Positions 1 through 11,415 of a stretch of DNA of 64,000 bases are shown here, piece by piece (the first letter of the stretch is position 1; each line of letters begins with the position of its first letter). This DNA comes from Patiria miniata (Eukaryota > Echinodermata > Asteroidea > Valvatida > Asterinidae), in assembly GCF_015706575.1 (NCBI RefSeq), contig NW_024037072.1:18973162-19037161 (forward strand), read 5' to 3'. The notes under the pieces were generated by a model that made no database searches, was not told the origin of the DNA, and saw only the letters and a program-made list of their open reading frames with translations. Position numbers and translations under genes: made by a program.

Positions 1-53
1 CTTCACAAAATCTGAATTTAAAACCCCTCAATAAACTTGATGATGTTTTTCAG

Positions 54-303
54 GTTGCCGCTACCATGGTTAATCTGGTCCATCACCCAGCTAGGCTTAG
101 CGGTCACCGTGGAGTCCAAGGGCCTGTTCTGCTCCATCTTGCTCCTGTTCGGCATGCTGATCCTGGTCATCGTCGCCATAGCGCTCTCCCGCTGGCAAAT
201 GACTAAAGTCCTGGGGTCGGCCATGTTTGTTCTGTACTTCATCTTCATCACCGTCAGCTTGCTGATGGAGAACAAAATTATCCCATGCCTGCTTACTCAG
301 TAG
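54..303 (+). CDS. slc24: Last exon of a K+-dependent Na+/Ca2+ exchanger (SLC24/NCKX family)
   Basis: This exon encodes the C-terminal 83 residues of a plasma-membrane cation exchanger that swaps Na+ for Ca2+ plus K+. Seen: a good acceptor (tttttcag) ends at 53, and the exon opens with the third base of a split codon, consistent with Gly, giving G-L-P-L-P-W and then a TAG stop at 301-303. The peptide has a GLFCSILLLFGMLILVIVAI membrane segment, a short basic loop (SRWQMTKVLG) and a last membrane segment MFVLYFIFITVSLLMENKI. Family knowledge: vertebrate NCKX1/NCKX2 end in the same order, with GLFC, LLFLMLL, a KW-M-K-LG loop and LYFVFL-VS-LLE. The match is closer to NCKX1/2 than to NCKX3-5. All earlier exons lie before position 1, so paralogue assignment is uncertain. 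Confidence 0.85.
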
Positions 304-534
304 CTGTTTGTAACGTTTTATGTGCGCTTGTGTTTTACATAAGATACAAAATTTTAAAAAGGGCCAACTTTTTTTTGTGCTGCAACAATGCCATTTTAAG
401 GGTTGCAAACTGGCATGTATCTGGAGTTATTGACATGAGATCCCATGTTGCTACCGGTAGTTTGCTGTGATTAAAAAATTACATAGTCTTTGATTTTAAG
501 ATTTATTTAAGTATAAAGGTTGTTTAAGTGCTTC

Positions 535-540
535 AATAAA
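535..540 (+). terminator. Poly(A) signal for the SLC24 gene
   Basis: A canonical AATAAA lies 232 bases after the stop codon and is followed by a GT-rich stretch, as expected for a 3' end near 555. A second AATAAA at 1992-1997 could serve a longer 3' UTR, which would then include the MITE at 618-766. Confidence 0.5.
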
Positions 541-617
541 TGTGATGTCATTTCAACCCAGAAAATGGCATTTCCTTAACCCTCATTTCCAAATCGAAAA
601 TGGCCTATTACAAATAG

Positions 618-766
618 ATTTTGCCCTTCAAGGTGTTATTTTTTAAAGCTCAGTGATGTTCGGGAGACGGCAAGAAAGCAACATTCACAAGCTTGCTCGA
701 GTGGGATTGGAACCCATGACCTCCTGCTTACTAGTGCAGATGTCTGAGGTCGGTGAAGGGCAAAAC
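618..766. mobile_element. 149-bp TIR element with a tRNA-like core (copy 1)
   Basis: The ends are inverted copies of GTTTTGCCCTTCACCGAC, diverged on the left and exact on the right at 749-766. Between them the minus strand reads as the middle and T-arm of a tRNA-like sequence: a CTGC...GCAG-like anticodon arm and a box-B-like GGTTCCAATCCC. The same architecture recurs at 16464-16824 and 38216-38378. No clear target duplication was found. Confidence 0.65.
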
Positions 767-3740
767 CCAATGCTTGAAAGTTTCATCTCCCATTCAAATG
801 AATTGTATTAAGAGGAGTTGCAGAAAAGGTAAAGAGTTCAAACGAAGCCATCGGGAGAACACTATTAGAAACCGTAGATGTACACCATAAACAATAGCTA
901 ATGCGGAACTTGACAGAGGTTTGCACCCCACTTTTACAACATGGACAACTTTACATGGTTGGTTCAGGTTCCAGTGAGTGAGCTTCTTTTCTGTTAATGC
1001 GTGAAGATTTTACTTTGAAATAAGATGATTTTGCAAAGACTATGGTCAATTGCTTTGGGAGAAAGTAGAGAGTGTTGTCCGCATTTGTCACTTTTCAGTA
1101 TTTAGACATTTGATTAACAATCATTTGTGAATGGCGAGTTTCTGTATCCTTGGGTTTTCTTTGTGATTGTCTTGGAAATTTGGGGAAAGTTGGAGGGTGA
1201 TGGATGTTCATGTCGGTGGGAAAAAAAATTCCCCAGCTTCCCAAGCCTGCAAAAGCTTATGCAGAGATCTTAAGTTACTAGACAATATGCAGTCGCAGTG
1301 CGCACAATGCATGCACAATTCACATAGTTCAATAACCAGCCTCACGCGGCAAACCACACACTGAGTACACTAGTTATTGCGCGTTCAGCATGACGAGAAC
1401 GGCGTTCCATGTGTTCAGCCGTCAATGACGCAAACGATCCCTATCAGGAATCATGTTACGGTGATATGCATTCATTCCGCTTCCTCTCAGCGATAATTTC
1501 ATTTCGCACATATCTAGAAGTGTCGTCCCCCAAGGGTATGCTCCAGGGTGGTAACGACATTTTTTTGCTCACACGCACATGAATATTGAAAGTTATGTCC
1601 AAGCGAATGTCATGCCTCATTGTGTCGCAGTGGGAGCGAGAATGGATGGTCGGTGTCAGTGGAAAGGGTGTTTAATGAAATCTTACTCTAGAATAACATT
1701 TCTGTGGTCTTTCAGAAGCTAGAAAATACGTGCAAACAATGGTTGATGTGATATTGAATTGTGAAGGAAGGAGGACTGTATAGTATGTTTTGATTATGAA
1801 TGCAACAAATGTTGGGATCTCTCCAAAAATTCTTTCAGTTGATATTCTTTAGTAACACAGAGGTCGCCGCTGAGGTGGGTATTTCTTACACAGTTCAATT
1901 TGATACTGCTGTACAGTGCATGAGCATATAGAACAAACTGGAAGTACATCGTGTGGAAATTGTTGTGTTTGCTGTTTCTTATTCAACGTGCAATAAAGCC
2001 CTGTACATGTACATATAAAATATAAAGTATAATTTTGGTTATGACAGCTTTATTAACGAGATGTAACATAAAATTCTTTTATAACATTCCATTAAACAGT
2101 ATATGAGGCATTTGTAGTTTCCCAAGTTGGAATTTACATGTTCAGTATCCATTAACTAAAATTTGCATTTTTTTTCAGAAGTATTACCAAAAAGCTACGA
2201 TATGGTCCAGATTCGTATTGTACTCACGCACTCCGCGCATCGTGCTTTTCTAATAAGATGCACACGCTCTTCCTACTGCATGCACATGTGCATGATAATG
2301 TAATACGATAACTGTAAAAAGTCTGTGTAAAGCGTGTGTGTTCCATCTTATCTGTGCATTACATTTTCTTGAAGGTGAATTGGGAAAATGTTATGCATCT
2401 CAGTGTGTTCCATATACTGCTCGGCCTTCGGCCACGTGGCATATGGGAGACACACGCACCACAGCTCCTACGGCACAAATTCCTAAGTATTAATCAATGT
2501 CATACTTTGGTATAAAAATGTGGAAATGTAATGGAAGAAATGTAAAGATCAAAATACATATCGTTAACAATTTACATATATGCTCCATAGAATTGTTATT
2601 GCTTAGAAAAATAACTCTGTTTTAAGTCAATTATGCATTGTATCGGTACCTTTCAAAAGTGTGTGCGTGTTAATGGTGTAGATCGAGGCCACACACGTGC
2701 AACATCATCGATGAATCGAGGACAGGAACCAAATCCAGGGCGACCTCGATTAGAAAATGTATCCAAACCAATGAGAGCTGTTGCAAAAAAGTTAGAGTAT
2801 AAACTAAAGGAATATGGAAGAGGAACAATAGAAAATCCTTGATTTACACCATGAAAAAAATGTGTTCCTGTATTGTATTACGCTCGAGGACAGACAGCAA
2901 AAGGACCACAAAGGGACCATTCATCCTCGAACGACGGTGCCTATTGTCCTCGAACGCCGGTTTGTGCACTAAGTCTATGGGAAAGGTTTAGATCAGGGAA
3001 CAAAGGAAAACACAAAGCCAATCCTCGGAAGCATAGCAAAAAACAACTGTGTGTCTGTGATTGTGTGTGTGTGCTGCTTTAATTGTTAAATACTATTTTT
3101 CCATGGTTTTGTGTTTCTGCTTTTAACAAACAAACCTACAGAAGTGTGTTTTTAATTGGATGTGTTTAAACTACATGTTATTAATGTACTCTCAATTATC
3201 GATTCTGATCTAGTACATAACGTTCTAGCACAACTTATATTACATTGCAGGTACATTCAATATTGTAAATACCGTTAGCTGTACAGCGTCATATACAATT
3301 GTAAATATATATAATAAATTACAAAATATGAGAAATCTTATTCAGAATCTATTGCATGAAAGGCTGGTATTGAGATATTATGTGTGAACTAAAATTCAAT
3401 TTAACAGTTAATTCTGAGTGTTCAAATTCCTTCCATGATGTATGGCAATATACCGTTATATACATGTACATGTATTCATGTACTTTTTGTTGCAAATGTT
3501 GTTAACTTAAGGAAAGTGAATTTTCTGTTAAATCCATGTATACATAAATGTTAAGCATTACTATGGTAAAAGACCCTTCTCATCATACATAGCAGTCATT
3601 CAACGCCATTAGGTACGCATGCGTGCAGTGTGCAAAATGTTCTAAACATTTTAAGCATGTTGCTCGAAACTTCTTCGAAATACGGCATGAAAAGGTGACT
3701 CCCAAAACGCCGATGCACGTGGCAATCTGCTGGCAGTGAC
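767..3740. other. Intergenic DNA, no supportable gene
   Basis: No conserved coding exon was seen. At about 2690-2960 the words TCGAGG and CCTCGA occur six times in both orientations, which suggests a worn foldback repeat. Around 2420 a short CTCGGCCTTCGGCC block stands out. A palindromic TACATGTACATGTA-type word lies near 3465. Confidence 0.5.
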
Positions 3741-3752
3741 GTCATTTGAGAG

Positions 3753-3934
3753 CTATCTATCCGATTCGTTAGTGACTTCGCTATACTAGGCGCGCGCAGC
3801 ACTGATTACTAGCGCCCATTGGATAAACACTCAAGTTGCGTTAACTTCTGGTTCCAGTGGTTCCAATGCTACTTAATGTGCAGTGGGCGTGGTTTAAACT
3901 GAACTGACGTCACACTAACGAACCTGATAGATGG
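3753..3934. repeat. TIR repeat, copy 1 of a neighbouring pair
   Basis: The left end reads ATCTATCCGATTCGTTAGTG and the right end CACTAACGAACCTGATAGAT, inverted repeats of each other. The interior contains CATTGGATAAACACTCAAG, which recurs with few changes in the copy at 4128-4288. Confidence 0.55.
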
Positions 3935-4127
3935 ATCCATTAAGCCCTGCCTAAATGACGCTTTTGACCAATCACAGTGGCAATTACTGTTCAACATGCG
4001 CGCATAAAGTCTGCCATGCGTGCACGTGCGTGTGACGCGTACAGCCGGAACATGTAGTGTGGGATTTTGATTAACTGGTGCCTAAATGGATCAAGCAATC
4101 ATTTGAGCGTTCTTAAATTTAACCACT

Positions 4128-4288
4128 ATCCGGTTCGTTAATAAGAATGTCATACACGCAAGCACACCACTGATTACAAGCGACCATTGGCTAAACACTC
4201 AAGTTGCGTTCCATCGTGCTATGCTACGTGTGAAGTACGCATGGTTATTAAAGTTGAGATGACGTCAAACTAACCAACCGCATAGCTC
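4128..4288. repeat. TIR repeat, copy 2 of a neighbouring pair
   Basis: This is a diverged direct copy of 3753-3934: CTATCCGGTTCGTTAATA, then CATTGGCTAAACACTCAAG, then CAAACTAACCAACCGCATAG. It is the more eroded copy at its right end. Confidence 0.5.
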
Positions 4289-5561
4289 CGTCTTCTTCAG
4301 TATTCAAGGATTATCAAAACTCAATAACAAGTGCTCTCTTTAAGCCAGTAAGTAACATGCTACATTTATTAAGAGACAATGACATTATTCCTTCGTCAGT
4401 ATTCCCCTGTTAATTGCTAATTTGACTTGTGATTCACTTGCGATTGGCTCGTCTCAAACATTAGAAATTTTACGGAGAAAAAAGATATATCTCATACTAT
4501 ATATGTATACATGTGTGATATTCTGTATTATATTAATGAATATAATCTACGCAACAAAGTAATGTATATTGAAATGCATGCTTGTATATTTGTAAATATG
4601 GAAACAGTGTAAAGAACAAAAAAACTAACTGTAGAACAAACAAAGTTGATTCAATAATCTCCCTCAAAAAGTTGGGAATTTTTTTTAATGTAGAAAGAAA
4701 AACGCACAAGTAGTGATGTGAAGGGCTGTATTAAAGCGTTCATGAATCCAGCATGGCAAACATTCACACTTGAATTTGCAATTAACATTAAATTCTTTAC
4801 TTTTCTGTTTGTTTTGTTTTATTCATTGTTTCATAAACGGCAGCTTTAACAACAAAACGCAGATTTATTACATTTATTTTTGTAGTTTGGGATGTTCTTG
4901 TAGCAAGCAGATGTGTGATGTAATTATTTGTATTATTTTTTTAACTAAACATCAGGTACATGTAGATTTATATAACTTTGTCTAAAAAAGAGAAAAAGAG
5001 ATTTTAAAGTATGGTTGTCAGCAAGTAGCTTTGTACTTAAAGGCAAAGATTTAAGAAACTTTCTGTCCTCGTAAGCATTCCAAGCCTGCAATTTTTAAGT
5101 TGAAAATTTAAGTAAACTAGTTGACTTTGGGTTTAAATAAATTAGTTTTCACTTTAATCCCTGATGACATGTTATACACCAGTGTGTCTGTTTCCATTAC
5201 TTTCGACCTCTTAAGCAATCACTTCAACTTTACTCTAATGAATTTTGAAGATGTCATCGTTGATTCGACGAATTACCATTAATACTAGTATTACTCTGTG
5301 ACACAGCGGATGTTGCCCGAGGGAAAAAAATATATGCCGTTTAGTCTACAAAATTGTCAGAATTTTTTTCTTTTGAGGTCAACTCTGAGAAAAAAACTAC
5401 CTTACTATAGAAACTACAGTGAGATAAAACAGTGAGATCAAAAATTTGAACTGTGAACATCAGGAAGTAGCCTGTTTTGGTATCAGAAACGGACATTTCA
5501 ATATAATTTTGAAATGACACAAAATGCAAGTACTCTTTTCCTTGCCCGTTAAAGTACATGT
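4289..5561. other. AT-rich intergenic DNA
   Basis: The stretch is AT-rich, with short frames that show no domain or splice logic. I see no gene or bounded element in it. Confidence 0.5.
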
Positions 5562-5789
5562 GTAATTCCAGCGATGTTATGAAATGTCCGTTACAGCGAT
5601 GTTAAGAGCTCAGTGAATAAGCATGAAAAGGAATCCCCCTTCAAATCTTGACATCCATCATATAGTACCGGTGGCGGTCAAGGAGATTACAGACTAGGAG
5701 TTCCGGATCAGTCTGAATCTTTAATCAGATATCATAGTTAATTGGCTCTGTCATGGACATTAAACTTCCTTTCATAACGCTGGAATTAC
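5562..5789 (-). mobile_element. 228-bp MITE, copy 1 of three
   Basis: The ends are inverted: GTAATTCCAGCG at 5562-5573 and CGCTGGAATTAC at 5778-5789. The interior GGAGATTACAGACTAGGAGT, read on the other strand, matches the copies at 7541-7730 and 63712-63925 (ACTCCTAGTCTGTAATCTCC). Superfamily not assigned. Confidence 0.6.
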
Positions 5790-7540
5790 CCACATATTTT
5801 GTTTTGCAAATTTAATTATACGGATTCTTTATATCCAATCCTTTATTAGATACATGCATTATTAATAAGTCGAAAATTGACAGCAGGGGATAGGGGCATA
5901 CTTCAGTGCATAATATAGTAGGTATGTGATGTACTACTGTGATTGTTCAAATTCGGTACTGTACTTATAAAATCAATCCAAATAAAATCTTGGTATTTGA
6001 GCACAAAATTTACAAATTCCTTCTGGGTTTAGTTCTAATCCAAGCTGCCTTAAAGTCTTCAGGATCATCTGCCAAGGGTTTTCTCTTAATTCCAAGGATG
6101 CTTATATCACCGGCCATTATTTATTAATTTTTTTATCATAATCTTGCGACCGGACGGAATGGATTTGCCTAATTTGTCTTTGAAGACTATACAGTACCAC
6201 ACACCTGGTGGTCCGCAATTATCGCCATGCTGTAACATACTATTCTATACATTTGTATCACCAGATAGGTTATTACAGGGCAGATGATTGGGTTTCTATG
6301 AAAACGTCCTTCTGAGGACCATGGGGCAGTAATTGCTGTGAAATAGCCACGTCAATATATAATTTGTTGTCCCTCGGGTGTACACACATTAGTTGTTAAT
6401 TTTTAATGTAGTTAATCATCACAGCTGCCAAATAAGTTGTGAATCTGTGTGGATAAGTTGTAAATCTGTGTGAATAATGCAATGCTTTTATGTGCAAAAG
6501 AGCACACAAGCAAACTTGGTAAGATTCATGACAGCATCAGAGGGAAAACATTGATGAAAATTTCAAAGATTATGCAATTGTTTGTTTGTCGGTTTGTTTT
6601 TGTCATTAATAAATCAATCACTTTTTCTCCACTTTTTTTTTCCTGCGAACATTCAGTGATCATAAATTCAGTGTTCTTTCTCCAGCAATTATAAAGCTTT
6701 CTATTTGTTTTCTTTAGCTCATACTCAAGGGGGAAAGAGTGTGAGCGCAGATGTTGTCTTCATAACAAAATATGTTTTATTTCATGTCTTGGAAATGTTC
6801 AAATTCCAAACCTACAACTGTTAAGAATTGTATATATTTTATCGTAAGAAAAAAAATGCAATATAACTGATATCCATTTTTATTATTGTCTATAATTGTG
6901 TGGCAGTCATTATGTACAGTGAGAGTGTGGCTCATATAGAATAAATACTCTGCACTCGCATGCAGGTTTGAAAACTTACAAACTCTGTTCCTCAAGCCGT
7001 GATAATTTCTTGTAAGCTGTAACTTTTTTCTTGGTTGATCCAGACATTTTTCACAAATAAATATACAAACAATATTGGTCTGTAAGATAATTTATTAATG
7101 AAAACATGGGGAAATCTTATTCCAAAAATCTTATGTTTAGTTTTTGTACTGCTCGTATTGCACTTTCTTTTTTTTCCCCTCGACTTTGTCGAAATTTTGC
7201 CAAATTTTGAAAATTGCAAGGCCTTTGTTGTTTATCTCAAGCTTTTCAAAATTGTGATTTTTAACCCTGAGCATTTCTAGAAAAGAAATTCGGGCCATAG
7301 TTAAAGGGGAATGGTTTGTATCGACGCAAAAGGTCTTTTAGCGATGTTTGGAAACCGTTTAAAAACAAAAATCATCCCAAGCATGAACAGCTGTCTGAGA
7401 TGTTTTTTTCCGTATTTTTACTTAGTTTCTTAATTGTTATTCATAAAAGCACACACATAACTCACAGGAGACTGCAATGCAAAGGATTTATTGGGAAATT
7501 TAAATCATTAAACATTTACTCAGAAGTGATGGGTGGGCAA
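5790..7540. other. AT-rich intergenic DNA
   Basis: No coding exon is supported. The segment 7090-7290 has an open 60-residue frame, but it is AT-driven and shows no family resemblance. Confidence 0.45.
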
Positions 7541-7730
7541 TTCTAGCATTACAACAGGAAGTGTATAATGTCCATGATGTCCATGACAGAGTCAAAGAAC
7601 CACAATAGTGATTGAGATAAATGATCCAAAACTCCTAGTCTGTATAATCTCCGTAACCATTACGAAATAATTTATGTATAACTATAAGATTTGGAAAATA
7701 TGTTTTACATACCGCTGGAATTGCCCTAGC
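7541..7730 (+). mobile_element. MITE, copy 2 of three
   Basis: It shares GACAGAG, then a GATCCAAAACTCCTAGTCTG block and a terminal CCGCTGGAATTGCCCTAG with the copies at 5562-5789 and 63712-63925. Its left terminus is worn. Confidence 0.5.
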
Positions 7731-9354
7731 TCAACGTGATGAAAGTTTATAGTCCGACACATTTATTTTCATAAACATGCAAACTGTATAGTTCGTAAAC
7801 AGGGCCTCTACCAACTAGGATTTCTGAAAGAAACAAATTAAGGGACATCACACTGTTCAACAACCTCCCTTGTCTGACTGCTGAGACTGTTATGATATAG
7901 CTGCTTCCGACCTCACTGCCAGCTTGATTATTTTCTCCACATTCTAGGCGTCGAAATTAACAGCAGGAGACCCAACGGTGTTATGAAAACTGCCACTCAG
8001 ACAACATAGGGGTCGCATAAATCCCAGACCTAATCAAACTGCCATGTCCATTGGGATGGCGGGAGGGGGTTGGGTGTCGGGAGGGCATTACAGATGAGTC
8101 TGCTGTATAGGCAAACTTGAAAACATACTTTAGAGATGAAAGGTGAGTTTCAAACCCACCCCCCCCCCCAAAAAAAAAAACACCTAAAAATCAGTTCATT
8201 TACTTAGCAATACAAACGTGTTCCTTCCTCCATGGTCAAACAAGTGCGAGTGTGCACAATAAGCTCTGGCCGTGCTGCAAGAACTCTTGCATGAAATCGA
8301 TCGACTTAAATGATCCCTGCAAAGTGCGACGCCAAAAAAAAAAATGTGACGTCGATACCTATATGGAACACAACATTTTTGGTCAATTTTCAGGGGAGCG
8401 ACCGACCGACCACCAATTGACATGTAGGAACTCCAGCCAGAATTTTAAAAAATGGAATAATTAAATAGGCTTAGAGACGTCCCCTTACATACCGCCGACT
8501 TTTTGAATTTTTTGCGGCCAGACAGTATTTGGACAGTGTAAAATATAGGAACTGAGAACTGATCCACTTGCAGAGCGGATCTGTTTGCGTGCAAATGATC
8601 CCAACATAAACGCGGAATGAACCCCCAAATAAACACAAATACATTTTTCAGAAAAAGAATCAAATTTGTTAAATAGCACGGACAGAAATAACCAACATGA
8701 GCTTTTTTTTAAAGGTCAACAGCGAGCTCGATTATTCCCAATTGCAGGTTTGTAACAAACAGTAATTCCTTCTACAAAGCAGGGCCAATGATCTGGTGTG
8801 GCTGGAATTAATTAAGCTAGGATCGCTTAGGTTTACCTGGGAATTCATTTTAGCACCTGAAAATTGGAATTCACTCCTCACTAATTGCAAGCTCTCTGAA
8901 GCGTTATAAGAGGTGAGAAATGTGTTACCAACTTGTTTTTTTTAACTGATTGTTTTTTTCCCTTTCTTGTGGCAGACACTATAGTCAGAGGCGTCTGTAG
9001 TCTACAGGTATGAGTTTGTTTTGCATTCAGTAGGGGACGTTGAACAATACAGGACAATAAGGTCCACAATTCCCGAAGGTCCACAATTGACGATCGTGTA
9101 CAAAACATATATGGGATGTCTTCCTAAAAAGGAAAAGTACAAACAAAAGAGGGGCAATTATAGGGGTCCACGATGAAGACGTTTACACACTAACAGGGAC
9201 AAAGAGAAAAACAAAGCATTGTCCTCAGGCGTATAGAAATTCACGATGGTGTGTGTGGGTGTAGTGGATGTGCTTCCCTATATCAGTCTTTTAATGATTG
9301 CCGACAAATCATTGTCTTGTCTGCAATATCGGCAATATTGGCGGCAGCAAAGAG
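7731..9354. other. Intergenic DNA with a short tandem repeat
   Basis: No gene was found. A C-run followed by an A-run lies at about 8158-8180. At about 9058-9092 the word AAGGTCCACAATT occurs twice in tandem. Confidence 0.45.
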
Positions 9355-9681
9355 TGCCACATCCAGGATTTTTTTTGCGGGGGGGGGGGGGTGTCATCAG
9401 CAAATCAATGCTGAAATATAAACAGGCTTTTTTTTCTCCGGACACTTGTCCTCCATAAAATCAATAGGTGGTGCCATGTATGGCCATACTTTCAATGGGG
9501 CGCTGTTCAAATCAGACGATCAGTAACACTTTATTACACGATTGGGTACAAATACCCCATAACCCACTCCAGCTGGCTCTGTCCGAATATTGTGCACAGG
9601 CAGATTTTATTACCAGTAAGAAATTTGAGCAAGAGCTGTTTTTGTTTTATTCCCCCCCCCCTCCCCCCGGATCCGCGCCTG
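9355..9681. mobile_element. hAT-like nonautonomous element with G/C-tract termini
   Basis: The left end reads ACATCCAGGATTTTTTTTGC and runs into a G homopolymer. The right end is a C homopolymer followed by GGATCCGCGCCTG. The intact form of such ends in animal genomes is CAGGGGCGGATCCAGG plus a G-run, so this is a worn member. Assignment to hAT rests on that terminal pattern only. Confidence 0.45.
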
Positions 9682-10186
9682 ATAAATAGTAGTAGTCGAA
9701 GTCCAGTCTCGTCCATTTTGATACATTTCAGAACTTAGTGACTTGGAAAAAGGACTACACTACAAAATGGTCCTAATAGGGTACCAAAGTCTGACGTCAG
9801 ATGTGTTTGTTCTGGTTAAAGCGCTGATGTCTTCGCACACTTCAGCTATGCACGTCAACCAGAATACACGCCGCATTGTGCTACTCTAGTTATACGACCG
9901 ACAATATCAAAGCAACAAACATCCGTCGTCCCATTCGGACTTGCATGCTCATGCTCAAAGATCAGAGTATCTCCAACCTCGTCCCCAGGGTATCGAGCAG
10001 TACGCGCCCACCACTACCTGCTCTCTCACCCTGGTATTTGGATCATTTGCATGCGCAAGATGTTTGAACATGTATGCAAATGAGGAATGGTCTGGTGCCT
10101 GCCTGTGTGTCTCATTTGCATTTGTTTTTGTGTGCGGTGTCTGGGGTAAAAACAGCGCCTGTGAGCATGGCATGAGTATGAAAATA

Positions 10187-10464
10187 CAATTTTATTTTAA
10201 TTAAACTGTTACGATCTTAACGAGACAATAATCAGTATCACATTTCATATTAATATGAACAAATTGGAAAGGAAAGGAATATTTTAAAGAAGGCGTGGAC
10301 GAATGATCGCGAAAACATGTACTGCACGTTGTGTGTTTTCGCGATCATTCGTCCACGCCTTCTTTAAAATATTCCTTTCCTTTCCAATTTGTTCATATTA
10401 ATATGAAATGTGATACTGATTATTGTCTCGTTAAGATCGTAACAGTTTAATTAAAATAAAATTG
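10187..10464. repeat. Perfect inverted repeat, 131-bp arms, 16-bp spacer
   Basis: Arms 10187-10317 and 10334-10464 are exact reverse complements by direct reading. The left arm is the normal interior of the Mutator-like element; the right arm is an inverted duplicate at the start of the nested insert. With no mismatch in 131 bp it is either very recent or an assembly or library artefact. Confidence 0.85.
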
Positions 10465-10480
10465 CATTTTGCACAGGAAA

Positions 10481-10801
10481 CTACCAAAGGGATACGGGAA
10501 CTGTTACTAAACTTCTGGATGACTTGGGATGGGACACACTACAGAACAGAAGAAATCAACAGAATTTATGTATGCTCTACAAGATGAAAAATGGGTTGGT
10601 CGACATTCCACTTCACAACTATGTTCAGCCTAATATACAAGGGGAAACAACCAAAAATTCATTCAAGTCAGTCACAAAGCTAGGGCCTTCAAAGATTCAT
10701 TCTTCGTGTCAACTGTTAAACACTGGAACTCACTCTCCTCGGCTGCTGTGAACAGTGCAACACTAGCTGAATTCAAGGGACATATCAGTAAGGCGAAGTA
10801 A
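10481..10801 (+). mobile_element. LINE reverse-transcriptase ORF C-terminus, broken remnant
   Basis: The first frame (10481 to about 10680) encodes TKLLDDLGWDTLQNRRNQQN then LCMLYKMKNGLVDIPLHNYV. A second frame, shifted by two, encodes DSFFVSTVKHWNSLSSAAVN then SATLAEFKGHISKAK and a stop ending at 10801. This LGW-L--RR, YK--NGLVDIP, SFF---V--WNSL order is the C-terminal tail of CR1/L2-like LINE ORF2 proteins. One frameshift near 10660-10700 separates the halves, and everything upstream is missing, as in 5'-truncated LINE insertions. Confidence 0.8.
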
Positions 10802-10809
10802 AAAAACAA

Positions 10810-10852
10810 ACATGTTTAGCGTCCCCGCCCGCTTCCTTTTTAGAGGCCGCCT

Positions 10853-10888
<36 letters not shown>

Positions 10889-11140
10889 CAAAAATTGATA
10901 CATTTTAACGATCTCTGACGAAAGAAATCGTATTTTTAGACTTTTATACCGTGTATAAAGCTGTGGAAATAGTCAATGAGTCCAAGTGGCGGCCATTTTG
11001 AAAAAAAGCTGGTAACCATCTTGAAAAATAGCCCAGCCGCGTTGTCTTGAAAAATGTGTCGGGCGGCCATTTTGAAAAAAAAAAAAAAAAAAAGGGCCTC
11101 CTCCTTCCTTTTTGTCAAAGAGGCAGGACGCTAAACATGT
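10810..11140. mobile_element. MITE with ACATGTTTAGCGTCC termini
   Basis: Exact 15-bp inverted ends lie at 10810-10824 and 11126-11140. The interior carries a long T-run, a long A-run and repeated GGCCATTTTGAAAAA / CCATCTTGAAAAA words. It abuts the LINE stop codon and lies inside the Mutator-like copy. Confidence 0.65.
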
Positions 11141-11415
11141 TTTTTTTTTATTTTGCCTAATATCCACCAGTAGTCTATTTCCACACGCAGTGCGCAAGTT
11201 AGTGTTGATGTATCCGGCAGGATAATTTGCTGACTTAAACAATGGAGATGGAGATGGAGATTGTGAATAACACCACCAAGTACACCATATAAATCAATTT
11301 CTAGCCAATTGCGGTATCGAATCAGGATACAGGAAGAAAGTTTCCTATCCAGGGCTTACTATTGGAAACGGGGTTGAAAATTAAGTAAGCACTGGGGACG
11401 AGGTTGGAGTATCTC

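Larger units (their letters stand above)
9965..11415 (+). mobile_element. Mutator-like nonautonomous element, copy 1, with nested insertions
   Basis: The element spans 9974-11406 and is flanked by a perfect 9-bp duplication, GAGTATCTC (9965-9973 and 11407-11415). It starts CAACCTCGTCCCCAG and ends CTGGGGACGAGGTTG. Compared with the uninterrupted copy at 20001-20518, about 925 bp is inserted after position 10333 and the family sequence resumes near 11262. The insert holds an inverted duplication, a LINE tail and another TIR element. The 9-bp duplication suggests the Mutator-like superfamily; no transposase is present. Confidence 0.75.
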
